A stretch of DNA of 22,380 bases from CAYJLW01 sp964370965. Lineage in GTDB: Bacteria; Actinomycetota; Acidimicrobiia; UBA2766. Location: contig CAYJLW010000068.1 of the NCBI GenBank assembly GCA_964370965.1, positions 1-22,380 on the forward strand, given 5' to 3'. A program made the position numbers and the translations under genes. The notes below the pieces were generated by a model. It was not told where the DNA came from. It saw only the letters and a list, made by a program, of their open reading frames with translations, and did no database searches. Below are positions 1 to 12,245 of the stretch, in pieces (the first letter of the stretch is position 1; every line of letters starts with the position of its first letter).

Positions 1-694
1 GCGGCCCGAGCGCGTCCTCCCGGACGAGTCGGCGAACCTCGTCGAGAAGTCCCTCGGCGACCATCCGGTCCACGCGCGCGTCGATCCGGCGGCGCAGGTC
101 CTCGCGAGTGCGGCGGATGCCGACGGCGCGATACGCACGCCGTGGCGGTCCCGTCCACTCGCGTTGGAGGTCGCAGATCGGTCGCCCGGTCGCCTCGAAC
201 ACCTCGACGGCGCGCAGCAGGCGCTTCGTGTCGTGCGGGTGGAGTCTCGCGGCCGCGACGGGGTCGACGAGGGCGAGGCGCGCGTGCAGCGCCCCCGGCG
301 ACGCCTCCTCTTCCTCCCGCAGCGCACTCCGCCGCGCGGGATCGGCGCGCGGACCCTCGAAGAGCCCGTGCAGCAGGGCGCGGAGGTAGAGCGCCGTGCC
401 GCCCACGACGAGCGGCCGGCGCCCCCGCGCCAGGATGTCGGCGAACGCCGCTTCCGCCAACTCCACCCAGTGCGCGGCGTTCAGCCGCTCGCGCGGGTCG
501 AGGACGCCCGCAAGGTGGTGCGGGACCGCGGCGCGGTGCTCGGGCCGCGGGGCGGCCGAGGCGATCTCTATCCCGCGGTACGGCTTCGCGGAGTCGCAGA
601 GCACGATCTCGGCCGAGAGGAGCGGCGCCGCGTGGACCGCCGCCGCCTCCTTGCCGGAGGCCGTCGAGCCCAGGACGACGAGCAGAGGCTGCAT
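1..694 (-). CDS. miaA: tRNA dimethylallyltransferase MiaA, 3' end cut by window edge
   Basis: MiaA transfers a dimethylallyl group to N6 of A37 in tRNAs that read UNN codons; it is a soluble cytoplasmic enzyme. About 231 N-terminal residues are visible of a family usually near 300. Seen in order: P-loop-like GSTASGKE (residues 9-16), the conserved Asp-Ser of the tRNA/acceptor loop with a YRG motif (D34-G41), VPHHL (57-61), GGTALYLRAL (98-107), and a DxxRLLRAVE-like segment in the second half. The residue after the P-loop lysine is Glu (E16) where Ser/Thr is usual, and the loop reads DSAKPYRG rather than DSMQVYRG. The ATG at 694 gives a normal-length N-terminus; I see no convincing ribosome binding site because upstream DNA is the G/C junction. 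The frame is open upstream into giant A, which I treat as a chimera. The sequence style reminds me of planctomycete MiaA, but that is an impression only. Confidence 0.92.
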   Translation of the reverse strand, partial: MQPLLVVLGSTASGKEAAAVHAAPLLSAEIVLCDSAKPYRGIEIASAAPRPEHRAAVPHHLAGVLDPRERLNAAHWVELAEAAFADILARGRRPLVVGGTALYLRALLHGLFEGPRADPARRSALREEEEASPGALHARLALVDPVAAARLHPHDTKRLLRAVEVFEATGRPICDLQREWTGPPRRAYRAVGIRRTREDLRRRIDARVDRMVAEGLLDEVRRLVREDALGP

Positions 695-710
695 GTCCGA
701 GCGAAACGCG

Positions 711-803
711 GGAGGGGGGGGGCCCCGGGGGGGGGGGCCCCCCGGGCCCCCCCCCGGGGCCCGGGGGGCCCCCCGTTTGGGCGGGGGGGGGGGGGGGGGG
801 GGG
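711..803. other. Low-complexity G/C tract, probable chimeric or failed assembly junction
   Basis: About 93 bases consisting almost only of runs of G and C, ending in a run of 21 G (783-803), with a single TTT at 776-778. It lies exactly between the recognisable end of giant A and the start of miaA. No coding, RNA or repeat family explains it, and a similar G-rich tract borders the N gap near 21455-21507. I infer low-quality extension or false joining during assembly. Everything to its left should not be assumed to come from the same genome. Confidence 0.8.
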
Positions 804-3800
804 TCGAAGCCGAGGTTCACGGTGCTCGTCGTGGCGTCGAGGAGCTCGCTGTAGGGGACGGTCTTGAGGTTCTTCACGGGGGTGTAGGCGGTGGTGGCGC
901 CGTCGTCGCCCACAATCTTGAAGTCGACGTGGTCGGCGCTGAAGCGGAACGTGCCCCCGGTCACGGTGAAGGAGTACTGGATACGGAACATGCCCGCCAT
1001 GGGGGCCTTCTCGCCGAAACAGCCCACGCCCTGGGCGACGAGGCGGGCGAAGCGGCCCACGGGGGGCTCCCCGGGGAGGTGCGGGTAGTCGCCCAGCACC
1101 CAGAGCTGCAGGTTCCCGTTGCGGTTGAAGACCGCCCGGAGGCGGACCTCGGTGCCGTCAGAGAGGACCCCGAGGAGGTGCTCGCTGCCCACGTAGCCGG
1201 TGAAGCCGTTGGGGTGCCCGGCGGAGTTCGCCGCCACGCCGATGTCGTTGTCGCGCTCGGCGGCCCACACGGTCTCGAGCTCGCCGGGGCCGTCCTGGGC
1301 GGCGACGCCGGCGTCGAGGCCCCCGGGCACGGGGCCGGGGAGGGCGTGCGGGCTCCGGGGCGCCAGCATGACACCGACGAGGACCCGGAGGGCGTCGTGG
1401 AGGGCGCTGCCCGCCGCCGGGGCGCCCGCCCCGCTGAAGGGCATGAGGGCCGAGGGCATCGGGGCGAGGAGCATGTCCGCCTCGGGTTCCGCGGCGGAGG
1501 TGTGCACCAGCGGCGGGAGGGCGTCGGGGCCGAGGCCGGCGTCCCCCAGGGTCGGCAGTGCCGCCGCCACAGGCACGTCGGGCAGGTACAGGAAGAGCTT
1601 CGCCAGCTCCGCGAGGGTCCCGGCGACGGTCTCCATGGGCACCTCCGAGACCGCGGGGAGGCCCCCGATCGAGGTGGCCACGGGCGCCCAGGTGTTGATG
1701 CGCCGCAGGAAGAACGTGGCGAAGGTGAGGTCGCCCGTGGCGGCCTTGTAGCTGCTGGCCGCCGCCGCACCCGGGTTCGTGAGGGCCGCCAGCAGCGAGG
1801 GCCCCTGCACGCCGCTGGGGAGCACCACACGGGCGAAGGCGGCGTGGTGGTAGGCGCCGGGGGTGGCCACGTCGGGGAGCTCTGCGGCGCCGTAGGCGCG
1901 GGCCCCGTAGTAGCGCTCGGCGAGGTCCACGTCGAGGGACCCGGCGCCTGACTGGCGCAGGCGCATCGCGGGGAGGTCGACGCGGGCGTCGAGGCTCTGG
2001 ACACCGGCGAGGTCCGCGGAGAGGGGGACGTCGATGTCCCAGCAGAGGTCGAGGCGCACGAGCTCGTTGCCGACCGCGCCGTCCTCGGGGGGGAGGCCGA
2101 TCTTCTCGGCGAGCTGGCGCCACGTGAACGCGAGGTGCTGCTCGAGGGGGGCAGGGCTGGGTACGAGGACCCGGAGCTTGCCGTGCAGGGCCGCGGGTTC
2201 GCCCGCCTCGTCGAAAGCGGCGACGGTGGCGCCCACCGTGGGCAGGTACTCGTCCCAGAACCAGGTGCGCTCCGCGGGCGCCCCCGCCGCCGAGCTGTGG
2301 GCGCGCTTCGGGGAGAGGCCCGCCGCCACCGCCAGGCTCCGCACCACATTGCCCAGGTCGACCTCGGCGTGGGCGTACCAGCCCCGCAGCTCGGCGTCCT
2401 TGCGGGGCGCCACCGACGTGTCCCAGCCGTCCACGGTCGTGGCCGCCGACGCCACGGATGCGCCCCCGGGGGCGACCTGGGTCACCGAGGGGCCCTCCCC
2501 GGCCTTGTCGAGGCTCCGGATGCTGAGCACGCTGTCGGGGGCGCTCATCGCCGGGACCACGAAGGGCACGTTCGCGGGCGTGTCCCCGAAACAGCGGGCC
2601 ATCTGCCACGCCCGGGTACCGGGCGGCGCCGGGGCCGCCCCGCCGCGGGGGGGGACGACCGGGAGCCCGCCCAGGGTGAGGTCGAGGGCGACGTCGATGC
2701 TCTCGGGCACCCGCTTGAGCATGAGCCAGAGGTTCGGGACCGCCTCGTCGTTGCGGGGGTTGGTCATGAACGCCGCCGTGTCGGCCCCGCCCGTGGAGGC
2801 CGCCGGGGGCGGCTTGATGCGGGCGGGCTGGGGGGCGTTGGCGTCCCAGTAGCGCAGGGCCGCCACCGGGAGCTCGCCTTCGGGGTCCTGGGCGACGTGC
2901 AGGAGCCCCCCGACGTGGTTGTCGCGGTGGCGGAACTCCACGTCTGCGGCCACCTCGAGACGCGACGGGATGCGCTCCACGTAGGCCTCCAGGGCGTTCA
3001 GCTTCCCGTCGCCCCGGCCGTCCTTGGCGTCCAGGACGACCGTGGCGCCCATCTTGCCCAGGCCCCCGCCCGTGACCACGGCCCCGGCCGCCGCGGTGAC
3101 CTCGGCGTGGTAGCCGTCGGTGCGGTCATAGACCTCGTGCTCCTCGGCGCAGACGTCGTAGGTGCCGAGGCCGACGGTCGCCTGCGTGCCCTCCCCGCAG
3201 CGGGCCACGACCGGCTGGTGCACGACCCCGAAGGACGGGACCCGCCAGTTCAAGAGCGCCTGGAGGCCTGCCTCGCCCGTGCCGTAGGTCTCCCCCAGGG
3301 CCGAGAGGGCGACTCCGCCGGGGTCGTCCGGGCCCAGGGCGAGCGCCTGGAACGGGTCCTGGCTGTGGGTCGGGACGTGGAACAGCTCCGCGAGCTCCCG
3401 GTTGCGGGCCCCCGCGACGGCGGCGTCGATGCCCGCCGGGGTGCCGAAGCGCACGATGCCGCCCAGGGTGAGGCGGTACCCGGGGGAGGGGCGGGGCACC
3501 GAGAGGTCCCCCACGCTCACGGGGGCCTGCGTCTCGTCGAAGAGCGCCGCCGGGTCACAGCCGGAGAAGTCCGCCCACACCAGCGGGCTCGGGTCCGTCG
3601 TGGCGTTGAGGACGGCACGTTCGTCCCAGTCGAGGTCCCCGAAGGACCGCTCCGGCGCGCCGTCGCCGTCGCCGTCGAGGGCGACCATGTTGTGCTGCAG
3701 GGCGAGACGGACGGGACCGGCCGTGGGGAAGTCGGCGTCGTCGGCCCGCCGCAACGCCGTGTCCAGGTACAGGAGGCCCCCGGGGACCGCCCGGGCGACG

Positions 3801-6800
3801 AGGGCGTCGTCGTAGACCTGGAAGCGGGTGGTGGCCGTCACCCGGGCCTGCGCGCAGGCCGAGACGGCGTCCACCTTCAACGTCGAGCGTGGGGCGGTCA
3901 CCTCCTTGCGGGCGGTCCCGAAACTGGCGTAGTCCACCGCGGTGAGCTTCAGGGCGAGGCCCGAGCCCTCCGCGTCGGAACGGGACACGAGGCGCACGAA
4001 GTCCGAGTCCTCGTCGTCGAAGCCGACGTCGCCGGACTCCATCGCCGGGGTGCGGTCGGTGGCGGGCGCCTCGGGCAGGGGGCCGTAGGTGGCGAAGCTC
4101 GTGCCCCCGTAGCCCGGGTCCCGCACCACCCCGAAGGCACCCCGCACGTCGTGGAGGCCCTCCTCGGGCCCGCAACCGCTCTGCTCGTCCCGGCAGCCGC
4201 TGAGGTCCACCCGCTGGAAGCGCGCCTCGTCGTCGAAGTTGAGCATGAGCCGGGCGGAGTCCGGGAGGGCGAACGTGAGCTTCCCCGTGCCCACGAGGCC
4301 TTCGTCGGCCATCAGGGTGCGTTCGGCCAGGGTGGCGGCGAGCTCGACGGGGACGTCGGCACCGGAGCCGCCTGCGGCATCGGGCAGGTAGGCGACGTCC
4401 ACGGCCTTCGGCGACCAGGCGGCCTGGATCTCGCCCCGGGCGGGGAGGCCCACGGCGCTGTCGCCCACCCAGGACTCGAAGTCCGCCCACACCGGGTACG
4501 CCGTGGAGGGGAACCCGAGGTCCTCGAGGGTGTCGTGGTGGGGGTCGCGTTCGGCGGCGAAGCCGACCACGGGCGAGGTCGTCCCCAGGTTCCAGCCCAG
4601 CCGGGCGGCCGCCGGGTCGGCGCCCGTAGCGGGCTCGTACTCGAGTGTGAGGTCGGCCTCCTGCGGGAGGGACATGGCGCCATAGGCCCGATCCGCCACC
4701 AGGAGGGCGTCGGTGTCGACGGGGTCGCCGGGGGCGGCGGGCTCGGCGTAGACCCGCCGGCCCGCCTCGGTCACGAAGGCGTCGGCCCCCTGGGCGAGCT
4801 GGATGTGGGCGTCCACCGTGGTGCCCGCTGCGCCCGCCGGTGTGTTGAGGTACGCCAGGGCGAGGCCGGAGAAGCGGAACCCGGCCAGGACCGACGCCGC
4901 CTCCTCCCCGGCGCCGAGGAGGGCCCGGGCGGGTGTCTGGGTCTGTTCGACCTGCGCGGTGAGGTAGCCCGCGGGGTCCTCGGGGATCGTGGTGTGCCCC
5001 GCCTGGGAGTCCCGCAGGCCCACGGGCGCGTCGCCCGGTGGCGCGGAGAGCGGCGCCATCACCCGGGGCGGGATGCCCATGTCGCCGTCGGCGTCCTCCT
5101 CCTGGGCGGCGACACCGGCCACGCCCTCGACGTCGGCCACCCCGCAGTCGTTCAGGTCGGCGGCGAAGCCCAGCGTGAGCCATGTGTTCACGGGCAGGAC
5201 GGGGGTGCACGTGGTCACCCAGGCGTCCTCCAGGATGTCCACATGGGCGGGCTCGGGCGAAAAGCGGGGCTCGACACGGACCCGTGCCATGGCCGCCAGG
5301 TGGGTGGGCACCTCGCCCCGGACCTGGGTGAAGACCGCCTGGTCGCCGGCCAGGTAGGGCGCCACGGCGATGCCCCCGAGGGCGAAGCGGAGGTCGGCGG
5401 TGGTCGGCCCAGACGCATCCCAGCCCGCCACGAAGGCCTTGCCCCGACCCGCCGAGGTCCCCAACGGGGCCCGGTAGGCCTGGAGGCGGCCGGTCTCGGG
5501 GACACGGACCTCCCCGGCCACCCGTGCCCTCGCCCCCGCATAGGCCGGCACCGGGAAGTCGGCGTAGGTGCGCACCTCGGCGTCCAGCGTCACGGTGGCC
5601 GCGGCGGCGAGGTCCCAACTGAAGTCACCGACCCTGCCCGCCACAGTCCCGTTCGGGCCCACGTAGGAGATGTCGGTGTCGCCGTTCAGGCCGCCGATCA
5701 CCATCCCGGAGTCGGTGCCCCAGCCCGGCCCCGTGGAAAGCGCCTGGTACTGCACGGGCCTCTCGACGCCGTCGCCGTGGCCGAGGGCGAAGTGCGCGTT
5801 CACCTCGTCCGCGTCCGCCCCGGCGGCGGTCTCCACCCAGACGCTCTCCGCGGCGGGCAACACCGCGTCGACACGCAACGCCGCCGCCGGGTCCGTCGGC
5901 AGGCCCGTGGCGCCCGTGTCGCCCCGGGCCAGGATCGTGCCCAGCGGGGCGGGGCCCTCAGGCGCCTCCGGTGCCTCGACGTCCTCGGTGAGGGGCCAGT
6001 CCCCGGGGGAGGGGTGGGGGGCGTCCCCGGGGGCCTCATAGGCGAGGACGAAGGCGACTTCGCCCGGGGAGCAGTCCCCGCTCTCGCGACAGGTGGTGAG
6101 GCGGCCCCCGTGCACGGCGCCGTCGGGGGGCGCCCCCACGTCCTCGGAGTTGAACAGCGAGACGTCCAGAAAGTCCGGGGTCGTGGCCCGCACACGCCCC
6201 CAGGCGAGGCGCTGGTCGAGAGCGGCGGGACCCTGGTGGGCGCCGAATCCGAAGTCCAAGGCGGTCGCCTGCGTGGTGCCGAACGCGGCGAGGGCGCCCG
6301 CGTCCTTGGCGGCCGACGGCCAGAACTGCACGTGGGCGAGGCCGCCGACGCCGTCGACGGCACCGTCACCGGTGCCCACCCATCCGCCCAGAGCGGCGGA
6401 CGGCCCGAGAAGGGTCGACTCGTACCCCTCGACGTAGAGGGCGGCGCCCACCGCCTCGGGGAGGCCGTCGTCCCCGAGGGTGGCAAGGTCGACGTCGAGG
6501 GACGAGGGCTCGGCGGGGTCGGCGCCCAGCGCGGCTTCCAGCTCCGCGGGTACCGCCGAGAGCACCCCCCAGGCGTCCGCCCGCCACGTCAGGCCGCCGA
6601 CGGGCTTGCTCTCGATGCCGACGGCGAGGCCGAGAGGGCGGTCGCCGTCGCCCCCGGCGAGGGTCGCCGTCGTGGTGGCGTTCCCGCCCGTGTCGGTCAT
6701 CACGCCGAATGAACCCGCCGTGACCCCGGCGACGGCGGCCTCGAAGGCGAGCTCGAGCGTGTCGAGGTTCCCGTCGACGGCGACGAAGTCCTCCGCCGTG

Positions 6801-9800
6801 GCGGGGAAGTGGTCCCCTTGGGTGGCGGCGATCCCGTCGGGGACGGCCCCGTAGTCCGGGAAACTGCCGAAGGGTTGGGCCAGGGGCACGGCGGGGAGGT
6901 CCGCCTGGGTGGCGTCGGTGCGGAGGCCGCCCCGGGCGCGCACTCCGAAGCCCGCTGCGGTGCCACACGACGTGCCGCCGTCCGGGCACGCCGAGAAGGC
7001 GTAGAGGCCGTCGGCCATCCCCACCTCGATGTGGCTGGGGACGTCCGCCTCGACGTGGGCCCAGAGGCCCGGGTTGGCCTTCGTGGGCGCGGCCGTGCGG
7101 AGGGCGACACCGAGGTCCAGGAGGACACGACTGCTGGCGTCCAACTCGGCCTGCAGGCCGGCGGGGGCGCCGGCCAGGGTCACGGTGAGGTCCTCGGGGA
7201 CGCCGTCCTCACCGCCGCCGATCATGTCCGCGCTCCCTATCCACCCGGCGGCGTCCAGTGGGGTGCCGTCCGGGAGGGTCCAGGGGACCGCAAAGGCGGC
7301 CTGGGTGTTCTCCGACGCCTGGTAACGCGCCGCCATGGTGTCGCCCGTCGCCGTGGCGGCGTAGCCCACGGCGAGAAGGGACGGGAGCTTCTCGAGGGCG
7401 CTCCAGGCCGCCAGCGCCTGCCCGGCGACGGTGACGTCGGCATCGACGACGAACTGCCCCGCCCCGGGGGTCCGGCCCGCCTCGCCCACCGCGGCCGCGA
7501 TACCAGACGTGCCGCCCACGGTCGCGCTCGCGAAGCCCACGCTGGTGAGGCCCGTGACGCGCGCTCCGGCGGTCACCTCCAGGGTGTCCACGTCCCCCGT
7601 CGCGGTGGCGTACTGGGCGCCGGCGGGGTCCGGGACGAAATGCCCTGCCGTGGACCCGGTGACGTGGGAGGGGACGGCGCCGGGACGCTGGAACGCCGCC
7701 TGCAGCGCCGCGCCGGCGTCGCCCGGGGCGTCCCCGCCGCGCCCGGCGACCACCTCCACGTCCGCGGGCGAGCACACCCCGCCGTCACAGGTCGTGACCG
7801 TGGCCGCCTGCGCGGCGGCGTCCGAGAGGGCGAGACGCACGTCGATCAGGCTCGGGACCTCGCCCTTGACGCGTGCCCAGACGGGCTTGTCGGCGCCTGC
7901 GCGGTAGTAGCCGCCGACGTCGTAGCCCACCCGGCCCGACGCGGAGTAGCGCAGGCTCGTGACACCCCCGCCGCTCCCCATCGTGAACGCCGCGGACGCC
8001 GGGACGTCGTCGGCCCAGCCCGTGGCGCCGAAGACCGTGGTGCCCATGGAGACGGCGGCGTGCAGGGCGGTGTCGAAGGGCCGCGCCCCCCGGTAGCGCA
8101 CCGCCAGGGGGGCGCCGTCGAAGCTCACCCCGACGGTCTCGGGCACGTCGCGGACCACGGTCCAGGCGTCCGCGTGCATCCCGGGGAGGTCCAGGTCCGC
8201 GGCGACGCCGAAGCGGCGGCCCTCGGCGACACGCATGTCGGCGTCGTAGGCGCCCGTGGCGGGGTTCTGGGCGAGGTGGGCCTCCTGGAACGTGGCGATC
8301 TTGATGCCGGCTTGCCAGTCGTGCGCGGGCAGGGACCCGGCCACGGCGACGAAGTCCTCGGGCTGCGCCGGGTCGAAATGGGCGCCGCTGGTAGCGGCCA
8401 ACGCGAACGGGACAGCGGGGAACATGTCGGGGAGGGCCTCCAGGGCCGCCCAGTACCCCACCGGGCGCAGCGGGTCCTCCCCGGCGACGGCCGACAGCCC
8501 CACCGGCTCACAGGCGCCGTCCTCACACGTGGACACGCCCAGGGCGCCCGTGTCCGGGTCGAAGGACGCCTCCAGGTGCGACGGGACGGTGACCTGCAGA
8601 CGCCCGAAGAAAGTGGAGGCCGGGGTGGCGCCGTAGCGGGCGGTGAGCGCCGCGTCCACGCGGGTCGGGGCGGGGGTGTCCCAGGTGTAGCGGCCGCCCC
8701 CGAAACCCACGTCCAGGACGTCGGGGGTGCCGTCGGCGGCGCCGTCACCGCTACCGACCCAGACCGCCGATCGCGTATCGAGGGAGACGGCCCCCCCGAG
8801 GGTGACATCTGTGGCCAACAGCATCCCGGAGCGGCGCGATGCGCTCACCCGTGCGCTCTGGGCCCCCGGGTCATAAGCAGCGGAGAAGGTCTCGGGCAGG
8901 GAAGCCAGGACCCCCCGGAGCCGGGCGTCCACGTCGGTGTCGTCGTAGCGCAGGTCGAGACCGAAGGGGTCGCCGCCCTCCAGGCCCACGTCGGCGTGCA
9001 GGCCCCCGGTGGCGTCCTGGGTGAACCCCGCCTCGCGCAGCCCCGAGAGAGCGGCGTCCACCCGCAGGCCCGCGGCGTCGTGACGCAGCGCGGCGAAATC
9101 CTCCGCGGCGAGCGTGAAGTGCGCGAGGGAGGAGGCCACGAGGTCCGGGTCCGTGGGCGCCTCGAAGACCCCCGGGGCGACCCCCAACGGCCAGTAGCCC
9201 GCAGTGCGGGCGGGGTCCAGGCCGGCGGCGAGGCGGGCGTCTGCGGGGCTGCAGTCCCCCGGCGCCCGGCACGTCGAAGCCCGGGCACCGCCCGTCGCGC
9301 CGTCCAACGTGACGTCCAACAGGGCCGGGACCGTGGCCAGGGTGTGGACCCAGGCGCCCTCGGCGACACCCGGGACGTCCGCGGCGGCCCCGACGTCCAC
9401 GGCGACGGGATTGGAGGCCTCCAGGCGCACCCGGGTGGTGTCCCCGGCCGTCTCCAGGGTGGCCGTGGCGACGTCGGGCAGGCCGTCCAGGACACCCGCA
9501 CCCGTGCCCACCCAGCCCGAGACGTAAGCGGGCATCACCTCGGCCCCGTAGGGGACCCCGGCCCGGGCCGCCAGCGCCACCCCCGTGCGCTGAGAAGACT
9601 CGAAACCGACCCGCAGCGGGTTACCCGGCCGGAACGTGGCGGCGAGACGCGCCGGGAGCGCGGCGAGGACCGCCGTGGTGTCCGTCTCCACACCGGCGAA
9701 GACCCCCTCGGCGTGAACGGCGAACGGCACCGCCGCCCCGGTGCGCATGTCGAAGGCGGCCTCCCCGGTGAGGTAGTCCGCCCGCACACTGAGCGCCTCG

Positions 9801-12196
9801 GGCGCCGCGACGTTCAAGAGGGCGTGCCAGGGGCCCGCCCCCGGCGCCCCGAACAGCGCCGCGTAGCGACCCGCCTCAGGGGTGAAGTGCCCTGCGGCGC
9901 CGGCGGCGACCTCCGCGGGCACCGCCGGGGCATAGGCGGGGATCGCCGGGCGGGCCGTGTCGTAGCCCGCGACCAGGGCGGGGTCCTGGCCCACCACGGC
10001 TTCGACGTCACCGCCCGCGCAGTCCTCGCCCGTGGTGTCACAGGTGTCATAGGACACATCCACGTCCCCGGCCCCCAGGCCCCACGCGAGGTGCGCCCGT
10101 CGCGGCACCGAAGCGTCCACACGGGCGTACAACGGGTCCGCTCCCGGGGTCCGCGCCGAGGCTCCCAGGTCCACGAAGGCGGGGGCGTCCGCCTCCCAGG
10201 CGAGACGGCCCTCCGTGAGGGTCTCGAAACCCGCCGTCACCGTGGCCCGGCGCGGGACCGTGACCGTAGCCGTGGCGTACAGGTCGGTGCCCGCGGCGCC
10301 GTGCAGGTCCGCGGCGAGACGCAACGTCGGGCTGTTGGAGAGCTCGAAACCGGCCCCCAGCTCATCAGCCATGTCCACCCTCACCTCGGCGGCCGCGGGC
10401 ATCTCGTCGAAGACCCCGTTGAGGGTCGCCGCCATCGACCCGTCCGCGGCCCGGAAGGACCCGTCGAGGCCGAACCCGCCCCCGGCGCCCTCCCCGGCGT
10501 CCCAGTCCAGGACACCGTGCGTGCCGTCGCTGAAGTCCAACCCCGTATGGGTCACGCCGCCCGTGAGGGTCGCCCCCGCCTCCCAACGGCCCGCCTGCAA
10601 GTCCACGTCCGCGCCCACACGCTGGGGCGGCTCGGCGCCGCCGAGCACCGCCGGCACGGGCCGCGCCTCGCGTAACACCCGCGGCAGGGACCCGTCCGGG
10701 GCCTCCGCAGGCAGGCTGTTCGCCACCCGGTAACGGCCCCCGCCCACCGTCCCCGTCGTCCCCAGACAACTCGGAGAACCCCAGGCGCCCTCACACGCCC
10801 GCAGGTCCACACGCGAGACGTCCCTCGTGAGCTCGTCGGTGTCCACCACACCGTCACCGTTGGCGTCGGCGCCGCCGTAACCACCCACGAGGTCCGCCTC
10901 CAGACGCGGAGGCAACGCCAGGTCGAACGCCGCGTACAACGGATCCTCTGCGGGGGCCTCTGGGGAGAGCATCGCCGCCACCCCCCCCAGGTGCATCGGG
11001 GCGTCACCATTGTGACGCCACGTCACCCGGTCGTCGGGGAACTCCACCCAGCCGTCGCCGTTCACGTCCCGGGCGTCGCCCACCCCGTCACCCGTGACGT
11101 CCGCGTCGTGCTGGGAGAACCGCACCCCCCAGCGCGACGCCACGTCCTCCAGGCCCGCGTCCACGTACATGGTGCGGCGGTCCTCCTCGTCGGTGAGGTC
11201 CGCCCGGGCCGCGAGACGGTACGGCACCCGCCCGCCCGTCACCGCCCGGTCATGTCCGTAGGCCACCTCCACACCGATCCCCGCGGCCTTCGCGCACCCG
11301 CCCCGCACCGCCACCCCCACGTTGCCCGGGAAGCCCACCTTCGCGCTCCCCGCCGGGGCCTCGTCGAAACCCACGCCGACCTCGCGCATCCCCGGGAGCC
11401 TGCCCCCCGCGTGCAGGCCGCCCACGGGCACCTGCGCCCCGCTCGCGTCCTGGGTCTGCACACCCACCGCCGCCACCGAGTTCATCACGTCCGCGAAGAC
11501 CGCCAGGTCCGAACGGGCCGGGAAGGCACTCGGGCCCCCGTCCACCCACAGCCCGTAGTGCAACGTGTTCCACCGCCACCCCGCCGCGTTCTGCAACGCC
11601 CTGATCGACACGTCAAAGGAGAAGCGCCCCGCCGGCAGCGTCGTCGGGCCCCCTGTGGCGTCCTCGGCGATCAACGACACCTCGGCGTAGAGGACCCCGA
11701 GGGTCTCCAGGATCCGGGAGAGGCCGTTGCGCCACCCGTAGGACACCCCGAACTCGTCCTCGATCACCCGCAGGAACTCCTGGTTGCGTTGGCGGGCCTC
11801 GTACACCGCCGTCGGCTCGTACTTCAGGCCTCCCGCCAACGTGAACCGGGCGAAACTCCGCGCCGTCACCCGCACCAGACCGTCCGCCGCCCCGTCACCG
11901 TCGACGTCGAAACGGTTGTCGACGCCGTACTCGGGCCCGTTCCAACCCGTCCCCATGTACCCGATCGCCCGGGGCACCCCGCCCGCCGGGGTGAACGTCA
12001 ACGCCGCCCGCACACTCCACGGGTCGTACACCGTCTGAGACGGCGCCGCCTCCGGCCCCGGCGCACAGCTCAACACCACCGCCCCCGCAGGAGAACCCCA
12101 CAACAACCCCGCCCCCACCAGGACCGCCGCCACGGCGGACAACAACGCCGCCCGCACACGCCCTCTCCGACCCGACGCCCTCGGCCCTACGACCAT
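803..12196 (-). CDS. Giant A: secreted repeat protein of about 3,800 aa, 3' end lost
   Basis: I do not recognise this family. Reading every codon from the ATG at 12196 to about 803 gives no stop (about 3,798 codons). The start has a GGGAGG ribosome site (12203-12208) six bases upstream. Residues 1-39 are an export signal: RxSGRRGR, a hydrophobic stretch (16-34) and an AGA cleavage site, so the protein should be extracellular. Calcium-loop motifs occur at D97 (DVDGDGAADG), D377 (DVNGDGWVEF) and D444 (DANGDGVVDTDE); the last fits the EF-hand/dockerin loop. Nine Cys-centred landmarks recur at residues 468, 719, 976, 1224, 1470, 1737, 2036, 2330 and 2668, commonly of form TC-x4/5-C followed by xxEVVAG-like text. 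Between them come HF-xx-EDF, GWVGxGDG-xDG and A-x-V-x-VPSHLEV motifs. The pattern suggests a beta-rich tandem fold (inference). The true C-terminus, and any wall anchor, is not in the window. Confidence 0.85.
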
Positions 12197-12245
12197 CACA
12201 AGCCTCCCGACACACACAACCCCGGCCCGCACACGACCTCTGCGC

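Noticed and set aside
2135..10675. Very long plus-strand open frames at 2135-6712 and 6809-10675 (also 164-1951)
   Set aside because: They are antisense to giant A. In DNA this GC-rich stops are rare, and their translations are low-complexity Gly/Arg/Val/His text with no motifs or start signals.
1..12196. A genuine giant A-MiaA fusion protein
   Set aside because: The joint is 93 bases of G/C runs, MiaA has its own proper start, and a secreted protein would not carry a tRNA-modifying enzyme.
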